Of a stretch of DNA of 55,455 bases, positions 7,869 through 15,066 are shown piece after piece. Source of the stretch: Methylobacterium sp. E-005 (GTDB taxonomy: Bacteria; Pseudomonadota; Alphaproteobacteria; Rhizobiales; Beijerinckiaceae); the NCBI RefSeq assembly GCF_022829725.1, contig NZ_JAKSYG010000174.1, positions 1 through 55,455 of the forward strand, written 5' to 3'. How positions within the stretch are numbered: the stretch's first letter is position 1; each line of letters opens with the position of its first letter. The position numbers were made by a program, and so were the translations under genes. The notes beneath the pieces were generated by a model. That model ran no database searches. It was not told where the DNA came from and saw only the letters and a list, made by a program, of their open reading frames with translations.

Positions 7869-8075
7869 ATGTTAAAAAATCTCCCTCAAGGCACGACCAC
7901 CTTCGGTGGCCGCGGACTGGCGTTCGTCCACGGCACCCGCATTGTGATGAAGGTCTGCCCCACCTGCTCGCAGTGGAATGCCCCAAAGGCGGCTGATAGG
8001 GGCGTATGCGGCTGGTGCGCCTACATCCCCTCATGCGAGGACCTGGAGCCCGCCGTACAGTTCGAGCGTCCCTGA
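7869..8075 (+). CDS. small double-CxxC zinc-ribbon protein (copy 2)
   Basis: A 68-residue paralogue of the protein at 3605-3817. ATG 7869 has AGGAG 6 nt upstream. It begins MLKNLPQGTTTFGGRGLAF and carries C30-x2-C33 and C47-x2-C50 around the shared CSQWNAPKAA block. The two copies share most of the first 55 residues and diverge at the C-terminus (EDLEPAVQFERP here). Likely one structural zinc; partner unknown. Confidence 0.75.
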   Translation: MLKNLPQGTTTFGGRGLAFVHGTRIVMKVCPTCSQWNAPKAADRGVCGWCAYIPSCEDLEPAVQFERP

Positions 8076-8290
8076 TCTGCTCCACGGTGCGCCAATTCTC
8101 GGATAACAAGACTAACCCTAACGGTCGTTGCGTCCCGTCTATCGCCGTGCGGAACGGCACCAAGCCCCGCCATCCGGTAATCAGATCAGGTGACGGAACG
8201 GTCCACCCAGGGTCCGGCTCCGGACGCGGGTAGTTTCACTGACCGACAGCCAAGGTCCGGCCTACTCTTTCTAAGCCGGGTGACAAAACC

Positions 8291-8506
8291 TCAGATGCGC
8301 GTCCCATCGTCCTTCGGTGGCTTCCCACAGCGGAAGCGCTCAACCCGCCAATCGGCGTGAGAGCCCTGCCAATGGGCCATCTGAGGCTGGGCGACAGACA
8401 TACACTGCTGGGGCGTCGTGACATCATCGTCGAAGGCGTGAACGCGCATAATGCAGTGTGCCGGGTTCGAAACCATGCACGTTATGAAATAGAGACCATA
8501 AAGCAT
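8291..8506 (-). CDS. small cysteine-containing, probably exported protein
   Basis: A 71-residue protein from ATG 8506, with GAGGA 9 nt upstream. A short hydrophobic N-terminus (MLYGLYFITCMV) is followed by SNPAHC, TPQQCMSVAQPQMA and a late RFRCGKPP. This order (NPxHC, QQCM, W-rich region, RCG) is typical of small Rhizobiales proteins thought to act in the periplasm with two disulfides. Function unknown. It is isolated from other genes. Confidence 0.65.
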   Translation of the reverse strand: MLYGLYFITCMVSNPAHCIMRVHAFDDDVTTPQQCMSVAQPQMAHWQGSHADWRVERFRCGKPPKDDGTRI

Positions 8507-8594
8507 CGTCCGAAATCCTCAGTTCGGCAAAGCATTCTGGGATTTGTGCGTTTGCTTGGCTTTCCTCGTCACACCACGGAACGGATGATCCGCA

Positions 8595-8632
8595 CAAAAA
8601 GGCCCCGCTACCCGAACCGGGCAACGGAGCCT
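8595..8632 (-). terminator. Rho-independent terminator (minus strand)
   Basis: On the minus strand AGGCTCCGTTGCCCGG pairs, with G-U wobbles, with CGGGTAGCGGGGCCT and is followed by TTTTTG. This is a classic intrinsic terminator, but the roughly 400 bp upstream on that strand holds no recognisable gene. Confidence 0.55.
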
Positions 8633-8831
8633 GAGTGCGCTCGGGTTAGGAAAGGCCATGCGGGCGATGAAGGGGCAAGGAACGCTCGCGTGGCCATCTG
8701 CGCTCACATCATCGCGGCGACAGCCGGACGCTCATGCCAGCAAACAAAAAGATCCATCTGATCAAAAGACGGGCGTTGGTCAGGTTTTGTCCTCAATCGC
8801 CTCGTGTAATCGAGGGTGCAAGCTTGGAATT

Positions 8832-8845
8832 TTGATCAAGGTCAT
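8832..8845 (+). promoter_or_regulatory. possible FNR/FixK-type site upstream of the Crp gene
   Basis: TTGATCAAGGTCAT matches the TTGAT-N4-ATCAA dyad except in the right arm, which keeps only TCA. It is about 210 bp upstream of the Crp-type gene at 9053, rather far for direct promoter control. Confidence 0.3.
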
Positions 8846-9052
8846 GCCGATAGCCATGCCTTCGCCGCGCGATCGAAGCAAATGGACCCCGAAGCTGAGC
8901 ATTGCGGGCGTATGATCGCCTCAAGAACATATCTTATGACAGAACTTCGAGGTAAAATCAGTCTATCGTAGGGATCATCATCGGTTGATCCGATACAGGC
9001 GCCGATGACTGGAAGAGCCGTGCGCTTCCGCCTGCGATGAGAAGTGGGAGAT

Positions 9053-9799
9053 ATGAACGCAGCCCCCGACCAGCACGCCCCGGGCATGCTCATCCGCAAG
9101 CTGGAGAGCATCACCACCCTCTCGGACAAGGAACGTCAGGCCGTTCGGAGCTTGCCGATGAGGATCCACAACCTCGACGCTCGCCAGGACATCGTGCGCG
9201 ACGGCGACCAGCCCACGCACTGCTGCCTCATCCTCGACGGATGGGCCTGCCGGTACAAGATGCTTAGCCAGGGCAAGCGCCAGATCCTATCGTTCCACAT
9301 CGCAGGCGACATCCCGGATCTGCAGAGCCTACACATTCACACCATGGATCACAGCCTCGCCACGCTGACCAAAGCGGTCGTGGCCTTCATCCCGTACGAG
9401 AGCCTGCGGGAGTTGACGGCGTGCTACCCTGGCATCGCGTCGATCTTCTGGCGCGACACCCTGATCGATGCGGGTATCTTCCGCGAGTGGCTGATCAGCA
9501 TGGGCCGCCGCTCGGCCTTCGAGCACGTCGCGCACCTGTTCTGCGAACTGTACCTGAAGCTGCAGGCGGTCGGCTTGGCCGGCAACTTCCGCTGTCCGCT
9601 GCCGATCACCCAGACCGATATTGCCGACGCGCTGGGGCTCACCTCCGTGCACGTCAACCGCGTGCTCCAGGAGATGCGCGGCCGGACCATGATCACGCTC
9701 CGGAGCCAGATGCTCGTGATCGAGGCGTGGGACGAACTTCTTCGGGTCTCGGAGTTTGACTCTACATACCTGCAGCTTGAGAAGCGGGCGGCCGGATGA
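9053..9799 (+). CDS. Crp/Fnr-family regulator, module copy 1
   Basis: A transcription factor of about 248 residues with a cyclic-nucleotide-binding-like beta-roll (residues about 15-130) and a C-terminal winged helix whose recognition helix reads LTSVHVNRVLQEM. It has no FNR-type N-terminal cysteine cluster, so oxygen sensing by an Fe-S cluster is unlikely; the ligand is unknown. ATG 9053 is used although GGGAG is only 2 nt away; GTG 9044 and ATG 9086 are alternatives. Its stop overlaps the start of the small partner gene (ATGA). A paralogue, broken by a stop, lies at 12871-13632. Confidence 0.85.
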   Translation: MNAAPDQHAPGMLIRKLESITTLSDKERQAVRSLPMRIHNLDARQDIVRDGDQPTHCCLILDGWACRYKMLSQGKRQILSFHIAGDIPDLQSLHIHTMDHSLATLTKAVVAFIPYESLRELTACYPGIASIFWRDTLIDAGIFREWLISMGRRSAFEHVAHLFCELYLKLQAVGLAGNFRCPLPITQTDIADALGLTSVHVNRVLQEMRGRTMITLRSQMLVIEAWDELLRVSEFDSTYLQLEKRAAG

Positions 9800-10041
9800 C
9801 CCTTCGCCTACAGCCCGTGCAGGTCGGAACGGGCAGCTACGATATCGAGGGCCAACTCGTCTTCGCCGATGCCTTCCTCGCGGCGGTGCTGGTGCGGCTC
9901 TCAGGATTTCACGAGGACATAGCCGGGATGTGGTTCTTGGAAGCGGGCTTCGGGCTGGTGAGCAGCGCGACCCCGCCCACCTTCGCCGACCTCGATGCCG
10001 CGCATACCTGGATCGAGCAGCGGCTGGCGCACGCGGCCTGA
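9796..10041 (+). CDS. small partner protein of the Crp module, copy 1
   Basis: An 81-residue protein coupled to the upstream Crp gene by an ATGA overlap. It shares with copies 2 and 3 a block of hydrophobic strands (VFADAFLAAVLVRL), the motif WFLEAGFG, and a helix with aromatic anchors (DLDAAHTWIEQRL). N-terminal LQPVQV is also shared. No known family comes to mind. It is probably a soluble alpha-beta protein that could bind the regulator or its effector. Because it always follows a Crp gene here, a joint function is likely. Confidence 0.8.
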   Translation: MTLRLQPVQVGTGSYDIEGQLVFADAFLAAVLVRLSGFHEDIAGMWFLEAGFGLVSSATPPTFADLDAAHTWIEQRLAHAA

Positions 10042-10222
10042 GCCTACTGTATCCTTGAAAGGCACGCGTCATTTAGAGGCTGGCGGGCCAAATTATTCTG
10101 GTTCGCTAGACGACGTACCAAGGCCCTTCAGCCTGTCGACAATCCCGAGTGATCCCATCCAGCGAGCGCTAGCCAGCGACGCCGGTTATTCTGTAGCGCA
10201 GCACAGATTTCATTCTGGGGAT

Positions 10223-10252
10223 GTTGATCCGGAAATTGGTTCTTGGATCAAC
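10223..10252. promoter_or_regulatory. 8-bp inverted repeat GTTGATCC / GGATCAAC
   Basis: Perfect 8-bp arms 14 bp apart, containing TTGAT and ATCAA. The spacing is too wide for a single FNR site, so it may be a hairpin or a double half-site. It lies just upstream of the small frame at 10269. Confidence 0.3.
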
Positions 10253-10268
10253 GAGGAGCGATGCGGCT

Positions 10269-10367
10269 GTGTCTCTGTCTCTCGGAAGCATGCTTATAGC
10301 AGCGGTCTGCGCCATCGCACTACCCATCGCCGTTCTTCCCTCTTTCGATCACTTCTTTCGCTTATGA
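10269..10367 (+). CDS. possible 32-residue hydrophobic peptide
   Basis: From GTG 10269, with GAGGAG 10 nt upstream, the frame encodes a mostly hydrophobic peptide (SMLIAAVCAIALPIAVLPSF) ending in DHFFRL; ATG 10290 is an alternative. It would be a single-span membrane peptide. It is too short to recognise. Confidence 0.3.
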   Translation: MSLSLGSMLIAAVCAIALPIAVLPSFDHFFRL

Positions 10368-10435
10368 GCTGATAAGTGGACACATCAGCGCTTCAACAGG
10401 TCAGGCTGAGTTCAATCTAATGGGAGGACGCCGCG

Positions 10436-10528
10436 ATGGAATTCGTGGTCATGATTGCGGGCGTGTTGGGCGCTGGGGCGACAATGGTGTTCATGCTGCC
10501 GAAACTCGACTGGCTGTTCTCGTGGTGA
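10436..10528 (+). CDS. 30-residue single-span membrane protein
   Basis: ATG 10436 has a strong GGGAGG site 8 nt upstream. The protein begins MEFVVMIAGVLGAGATMVFM and ends in a charged, tryptophan-containing tail (KLDWLFSW). The good ribosome site and clean membrane helix make it a credible small protein of unknown role, between two Crp modules. Confidence 0.5.
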   Translation: MEFVVMIAGVLGAGATMVFMLPKLDWLFSW

Positions 10529-10639
10529 TTAGCGGTCCCGTGCGTGGGTTCGCTCGTGCTCCGACCCGATCGCACTCGTTCGGTGGCGTCATCCTCGGAT
10601 CTGTAGGTCATGCGCTCCGGCCGATAGCCTGCGGACAGA

Positions 10640-10912
10640 TCACGCCGCCTTCAGATGCCGTCGCAGCCAGCGCGTCGCTTCTTCCAGAGTGGGGAAGGTA
10701 GGGACCCTCTGCCCTTGCAGTCGACCAAACCCTGCCTCCATGAACCAGCTCCCGCGATCATCGTGCTCCGGCCCTTCGAGGCGCACCAGAACCGCCACGA
10801 GCAGGCCATTGGCGATCACCAGCATGCCTTCACGGTCGGGGCTGTTGGTGTCGACCGCAATCGGCTGAAGCTGCAGCACGAGGAGCGTCTCGACGTTGCC
10901 CCGCCCGGACAT
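10640..10912 (-). CDS. small partner protein of the Crp module, copy 2
   Basis: A 90-residue relative of the proteins at 9796 and 12620. It starts 3 bp after the stop of the Crp gene; GGAGG within the end of that gene serves as its ribosome site. The shared features are LQPIAV, LLVAVLVRL, WFMEAGFG and an end helix with a tryptophan (EEATRWLRRHL). It is the most divergent copy, as is its Crp partner, which suggests the pair has diverged together. Confidence 0.75.
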   Translation of the reverse strand: MSGRGNVETLLVLQLQPIAVDTNSPDREGMLVIANGLLVAVLVRLEGPEHDDRGSWFMEAGFGRLQGQRVPTFPTLEEATRWLRRHLKAA

Positions 10913-10915
10913 CGT

Positions 10916-11680
10916 CTAGCCCTCCTGGGCTCGACCGGGCCAGCTCAGGTCGCGGCGATCCCCCCAGCGCGTGCTGCGCAGGTGCAGGTAGTTCGGTGTG
11001 AAGCTGCAGAAGGCCTTCAGGCGCTCGACGTCGAGGATGGTCAGCACCCGGCGCTTGAGGTGGATCAGGCCGAGGGCGCGAAGCTCGCGCAGCGTCCGGT
11101 TCACGTGCACGTCGGACAGACCCATCGTCTCGGCGATCTCGGTCTGCGTGAGTGGAAACGCGTAGCTGTTGTCGGTGACACGACCGACCGCTTCCAAGCG
11201 CATGAGAAGCTCGCACAGAAGGTGGGAGATGCGCTGGTCCGGAGCGCGCGCTCCCATGTTGACCAGCCACTCGCGTAGGACGGCACCATCGACCAGGGAG
11301 CACCACCAGAAAGCGCGCGCGATGCTCGGGTGATGGGCTGCGATGTCATCGATGGCTTGGCGCGGGATGTCCACGATTTGGCACGTCGAGATCGTGCCGA
11401 TGGTGTGGTCCATCTCGTCGAGGATGAAGACGTTCAGGTCGCAGAAGTCGCCGGGCACCAGCAGAGCCATGATCTGGCGCTGGCCGTCCGGAAGCACCTT
11501 GTACCGGCACGCGAAGCCGTCGAGGATCAGGAGGACGTTGTCAGGCTTGTCGCCTTCCTGGATCAAATCCTGGCGTGCGCCGACCTGCCGGACCTTGAGC
11601 ACCAGGCCGTTGAGGGCCCAGCGGGCTTGGTCGGACAAGGGTTCGAAGCTCTCAAGCTTCCGCGTCAGCGCCTGCTGCAT
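10916..11680 (-). CDS. Crp/Fnr-family regulator, module copy 2
   Basis: About 254 residues from ATG 11680 (MQQALTRKLESFEPLSDQAR). It has a beta-roll sensor domain, a long dimer helix and a winged helix with LSDVHVNRTLRELR. There is no N-terminal cysteine cluster. Upstream in-frame ATG 11734 is less likely. It is transcribed divergently from the regulator at 11867, with an inverted repeat (11721-11758) between them, and is followed by its small partner. Similarity to copies 1 and 3 is clear but lower. Confidence 0.85.
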   Translation of the reverse strand: MQQALTRKLESFEPLSDQARWALNGLVLKVRQVGARQDLIQEGDKPDNVLLILDGFACRYKVLPDGQRQIMALLVPGDFCDLNVFILDEMDHTIGTISTCQIVDIPRQAIDDIAAHHPSIARAFWWCSLVDGAVLREWLVNMGARAPDQRISHLLCELLMRLEAVGRVTDNSYAFPLTQTEIAETMGLSDVHVNRTLRELRALGLIHLKRRVLTILDVERLKAFCSFTPNYLHLRSTRWGDRRDLSWPGRAQEG

Positions 11681-11720
11681 GGGGCCCACATCGCCGAGAC
11701 TCGATGTCAGCCCATATGTC

Positions 11721-11758
11721 AGATATCCGACCAAATCTCCATCAAATGACCGATATCT
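11721..11758. promoter_or_regulatory. inverted repeat in the divergent Crp promoter
   Basis: AGATATC (11721-11727) and GATATCT (11752-11758) are perfect 7-bp inverted arms 24 bp apart, in the gap between divergent regulators (11680 and 11867). Candidate operator for one of them. The CATCAAATGAC between the arms recurs near 14047. Confidence 0.3.
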
Positions 11759-11866
11759 TGCGCTTTTAGGAGATCAGGCTCAAAGACAGGCGAGGCGTCG
11801 CGCGCAGGCATGTCCAGGGGCTCCCGACCGAGGGCACTTGGCCCCCCGCTCCAAGTGAACGGGACC

Positions 11867-12595
11867 ATGTCGCACCCGACGCAGCATAGCTGCCTCAATC
11901 GCCTGCTTAGATCCCTGGATCCGGACGATTTCGGTCTGCTTCGGCCGCACCTCGAACTTATGACCTTGTCGTTGGGTGATGTGCTGATCAAAGCCGACAC
12001 CCCCATCACGCGGGTTGCCTTCGTCGAACAGGGCATCGTCTCGCTCGTCAGCATCGCGGCAGACGGACAGCAGGTCGAGGTCGGGCTGGTCGGATGCGAG
12101 GGCATGGTCGGCGTACCCATCCTGCTCAACGCCGAGCGGACGCCGGACGAGGCCCGAGTTCAGGCTATCGGGTTGGCGCGGGCCATGCCGGCGAGCGCCT
12201 TCTCCGAGGCGCTTCGGCACAGTCCGCGCCTGCACAATCAGCTGTTGCGGTATGCGCACGTCCTCGGCGTGCAGGCCACGGCCACGGCCCTGGCCAACGG
12301 CCGCTACACTCTGGAGCCGCGTCTCGCCCGCTGGCTCCTCATGTGTCACGATCGGACCGAGGGTGACGAACTGCCGACGACGCACCGCTTTCTGTCGCTG
12401 ATGCTGGGGGTCAATCGTCCGGGCCTGACGGGCGCGATCTCGGTCCTGGAGCGTTCCGGCGTGATCGGTCGGCAGCGCGGTACCCTGATCGTCCGCGATC
12501 GCGCGGCGCTGCTCGCCCTAGCTGGCCCCTCCTACGGCGCTCCCGAGGCCGAATACGAGCGCCTGATCACGGATCCGACGCCGGGTGGCCACTGA
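11867..12595 (+). CDS. Crp/Fnr-family regulator (stand-alone type)
   Basis: A 242-residue regulator from ATG 11867 (MSHPTQHSCLNRLLRSLDPD). The beta-roll carries EQGIVSLVSIAADGQQVEVG, then VGCEGMVGVPILL. The winged helix is of a different type from the module copies (LMLGVNRPGLTGAISVLERS). It has no small partner gene downstream. This subtype is widespread in Rhizobiales and its ligand is mostly unknown. It is divergent from module copy 2. Confidence 0.85.
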   Translation: MSHPTQHSCLNRLLRSLDPDDFGLLRPHLELMTLSLGDVLIKADTPITRVAFVEQGIVSLVSIAADGQQVEVGLVGCEGMVGVPILLNAERTPDEARVQAIGLARAMPASAFSEALRHSPRLHNQLLRYAHVLGVQATATALANGRYTLEPRLARWLLMCHDRTEGDELPTTHRFLSLMLGVNRPGLTGAISVLERSGVIGRQRGTLIVRDRAALLALAGPSYGAPEAEYERLITDPTPGGH

Positions 12596-12619
12596 GAACC
12601 TTCTCAGTCCCACCCCAAG

Positions 12620-12874
12620 CTACGCGCTGCCGCGCTTGCTGCTGAGGTACCCCTCAATCCAATCTTGAGCCGCATCGAGGTCAAAGAACAGGGGCGCGCG
12701 GGCTACCGAGGTTAGGCCGAACCCAGCTTCTAGGAACCACAAGCCCACGTCAGCACCATGCTGGTCTGAAAGCCGCACCAGGACTGCCACGAGGAAGTCA
12801 TCCGCGAACACAAGCTGGCCGTCGCCGTCTTCGCTGCCGGTGGCGACATGCACAGGCTGAAGATGCAAGCTCAT
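12620..12874 (-). CDS. small partner protein of the Crp module, copy 3
   Basis: An 84-residue protein with the same pattern as copy 1: LQPVHVATGS, VFADDFLVAVLVRL, WFLEAGFG and DLDAAQDWIEGYL. Its ATG overlaps the TGA of the upstream Crp frame (ATGA), although that Crp frame is interrupted by a TAG. It still looks intact, so either the regulator is still made by readthrough or the partner alone remains useful. Confidence 0.8.
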   Translation of the reverse strand: MSLHLQPVHVATGSEDGDGQLVFADDFLVAVLVRLSDQHGADVGLWFLEAGFGLTSVARAPLFFDLDAAQDWIEGYLSSKRGSA

Positions 12875-13632
12875 CCGAGGGCACGCTTCTGCAGGTGCAG
12901 ATACTTACCGTCGAACTCGGAGGCACGGATAAGTTCGTCCCAGGCCTTAACGACCAGCGTCTGTCGGTGCAGCGTGATCAGGCCGCGGCCGCGCATCTCC
13001 TTCAACACGCGATTGATGTGAACGCCGGTCATTCCGGTGGCGTCGGCGAGATCGACCTAAGTGATCGGCAGTGAGCAGCGGTGATCACCTGCCAAGCCGA
13101 CCGCCTCCTGCTTGAGGTACAGCTCACAGAATAGGTGAGCGAGGTGCTCGAACGCCGGGCGGCGACCCATGGCGATCAACCATTCCCGGAAGATCGCCGC
13201 ATCGATCAGCGTGTCACGCCAGAGCTTGGCCGCAATGCTCGGGAAGCGCGCCGTGAGGTCGTGCATGCTCTCATGCGGGATGAACGCGACCGTGGCCTGG
13301 GTCATCGTCCCGAGGTTGTGGTCCATCAACGGGATGTGCAGGCTCTGCAGATCCGGGATGTCGCCCGCGATGTGGAACGAGAAGATCTGCCGCCGCCCCT
13401 CGCTCAGGAGCTTGTAGCGGTAGGCCCAACCCTCCAGGATGAGGCAGCACTGAGTGGCGAGGTCGCCCTCCCGCGCGATGTCCTGCCGCGCTGAGAGGGT
13501 TCGAACCCGGACCGGCAGCGCTTCGATTGCGTGCCGTTCCTCGTCCGAGAGGCGGGTGACGCTCTCCAGCTTGCGGATGAGCGGGCAGAGAGCGTGGGGG
13601 ATCTTCGAAGCCACCGTGGCGTCGCCTTGCAT
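12871..13632 (-). pseudogene. Crp/Fnr-family regulator, module copy 3, with in-frame amber stop
   Basis: Full-length paralogue of copy 1 (starts MQGDATVASKIPHALCPLIR). The frame is intact except for TAG at 13057-13059, in the winged-helix region just after SLPIT, where copy 1 has Q (PITQTDIADALG). After the stop the frame continues with VDLADATGMTGVHINRVL and ends LQKRALG at a TGA overlapping the partner start. One C-to-T change (CAG to TAG) explains it. Without readthrough the protein loses its DNA-binding helix. The otherwise clean frame implies a recent event, a sequencing error, or tolerated readthrough. Confidence 0.85.
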
Positions 13633-13772
13633 TGCAGGCGGAAGCGCACGGCTCTCCCAGGCGGCAGCACCTGTTTCGGAGCGGCTGACGATCAGTCAGG
13701 TCTAAAGGTTATATCAGCGCCGCAATCATACCTGGGTTAAGGATTTTCAAGATTAACCCCCGGGGCTCAAGG

Positions 13773-13952
13773 CTAACCGTCATCATTAGCCGCTACGGTC
13801 GCGCCGCGGCCGCGGCGTCGGACTTCCTCCCCAAGCGCATAGAGCAGCAGGCGAGAGGCGGTCTTCATCTCGGATGAACCGTGCTGCATGATCTCAGCGT
13901 GGTTGGCGATGCAGGCTTCTATCATCGCCTCGAACTCGTTGAGCGCATTCAT
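13773..13952 (-). CDS. small hypothetical helical protein
   Basis: 59 residues from ATG 13952 with GGGAGG about 5 nt upstream (MNALNEFEAMIEACIANHAE). Two amphipathic helices and a basic end (RRRGRGATVAANDDG). No recognised family; similar short proteins are common in Methylobacterium. It stands alone. Confidence 0.5.
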   Translation of the reverse strand: MNALNEFEAMIEACIANHAEIMQHGSSEMKTASRLLLYALGEEVRRRGRGATVAANDDG

Positions 13953-14115
13953 CCTGCCCTCCCGCAAGTACCGCCTCTCTTGTCCGAGGTAGCTAACTCT
14001 AGATAGACAGCGCCCGACATATAAATTAATTCTCCAACCCCAAATCCATCAAATGACGTTGCGCTGAGCTTAATATCTCGCTCTAACTGTTGTCTACCCG
14101 CAATCTAAGTAGCGC

Positions 14116-14361
14116 GTGGAGACTTTTTTGCGAGAAGCTTTGCGTCGCCACTGCGAGGAAGACGATGCCGGAAGCGTCAACATCCTGAAGCGCATTGCCG
14201 CTGCGCTCGGCAAGCCCGAGACCGCATTCGTCGATGGGCCCGAGGCGCTGGCAGACCTTAATGACGCTTCTGAGATGCTGCGGCTATGGGATAGACTGAA
14301 ACACGCCTCAGACCGCCGGAAGGTACTGGCGTTCGCGCAATCCCTCGCTGCGCGGGATTGA
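14116..14361 (+). CDS. small protein resembling the C-terminal half of an XRE regulator
   Basis: 81 residues from GTG 14116 (no clear ribosome site). The stretch ILKRIAAALGKPETAFVDGP followed by a helical tail (ASEMLRLWDRLKHASDRRKV) looks like the end of an XRE-type HTH domain and its C-terminal helices. The usual N-terminal HTH helices are missing, so it may be a truncated regulator or a mini-protein in its own right. Confidence 0.5.
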   Translation: METFLREALRRHCEEDDAGSVNILKRIAAALGKPETAFVDGPEALADLNDASEMLRLWDRLKHASDRRKVLAFAQSLAARD

Positions 14362-14433
14362 ATGCATCGCGACCGGCATGTGCTGCCTCCGTGAGGAGCA
14401 AGCCTTGCTGATGCGGGACACGCGGCGAGGCGT

Positions 14434-14979
14434 CTACGCAGAGGGTACGACCATTTGCCTGCGCGCTTCGCCCATGCGCTCGTCATCGGAGCGGACCAGC
14501 ATGTCGACGAAGACCTTCTGCACGATCTGCCGCGTAGTCGCCTGATCCAGGCCAAGCCCGCGGGCGAACCCATCAAGGCGACGGGGGCGGCCATACCATC
14601 ACGGCTCGCCCGCCCCCTCGCGCACTCCCGACCGTACCGCGGCTGGTGCGCCCGAGATGGACCCCGAGCCCAGCTTGGGGAGCAGCGGTATGTCTCTGGC
14701 GTCCTCGCGGACGGCCTTCTGCTCGACTTCTCGACCAGCTCGCCGCTGGGCGCGCAGATCCACCAACAAAGCCTTGAAGTCGACGACCTCCCGCGCGGGC
14801 GGTTGCCGGAGCAGGTCTACGGTTTCGTGTCCGCTCACGCGAGCACTCCAGCCACCGCTGCTTGAACGAAACCGGGTGATGCCCTCCGTATCGAACCGCT
14901 CGCGGACCCACTTCAAGCCTGACCAGCTGCAAAGTTGGCCTCGACAATCCATAGGAAGTGTCCGACGGGGGGATTTCAA
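14434..14979 (-). pseudogene. hypothetical protein frame interrupted by a TGA
   Basis: The minus-strand frame from 14979 runs about 126 codons to TGA at 14599-14601, then continues in the same frame for 54 codons with good protein character (RLDGFARGLGLDQATTRQIV ... VFVDMLVRSDDERMGEARRQ) to TAG at 14434-14436. The best reading is one protein of about 180 residues with a nonsense codon. I do not recognise the family. The first part (VVDFKALLVDLRAQRRAGRE) is helical and charged. Confidence 0.4.
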
Positions 14980-15066
14980 AGCGAGCGTATCATCGCGACT
15001 CCGCTAAACCATGGCTCTTCCGATCGAACGCTGCACTAGAAAAGCCAATCACAGCGGAATTTGCTA

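Larger units (their letters stand above)
8507..9052. other. intergenic with orphan terminator and FNR-like box
   Basis: No supported protein gene. It contains a minus-strand terminator (8595-8632) with no gene to terminate, a partial FNR-type site (8832-8845), and a 22-nt stretch (9014-9035) before the Crp gene that is repeated before the third Crp copy (13634-13655, opposite strand). A small RNA on the minus strand between about 8765 and 8595 is possible. Confidence 0.4.

Noticed and set aside
8842..9129. 95-codon minus-strand frame overlapping the first Crp gene start
   Set aside because: It is antisense to a certain gene in its second half.
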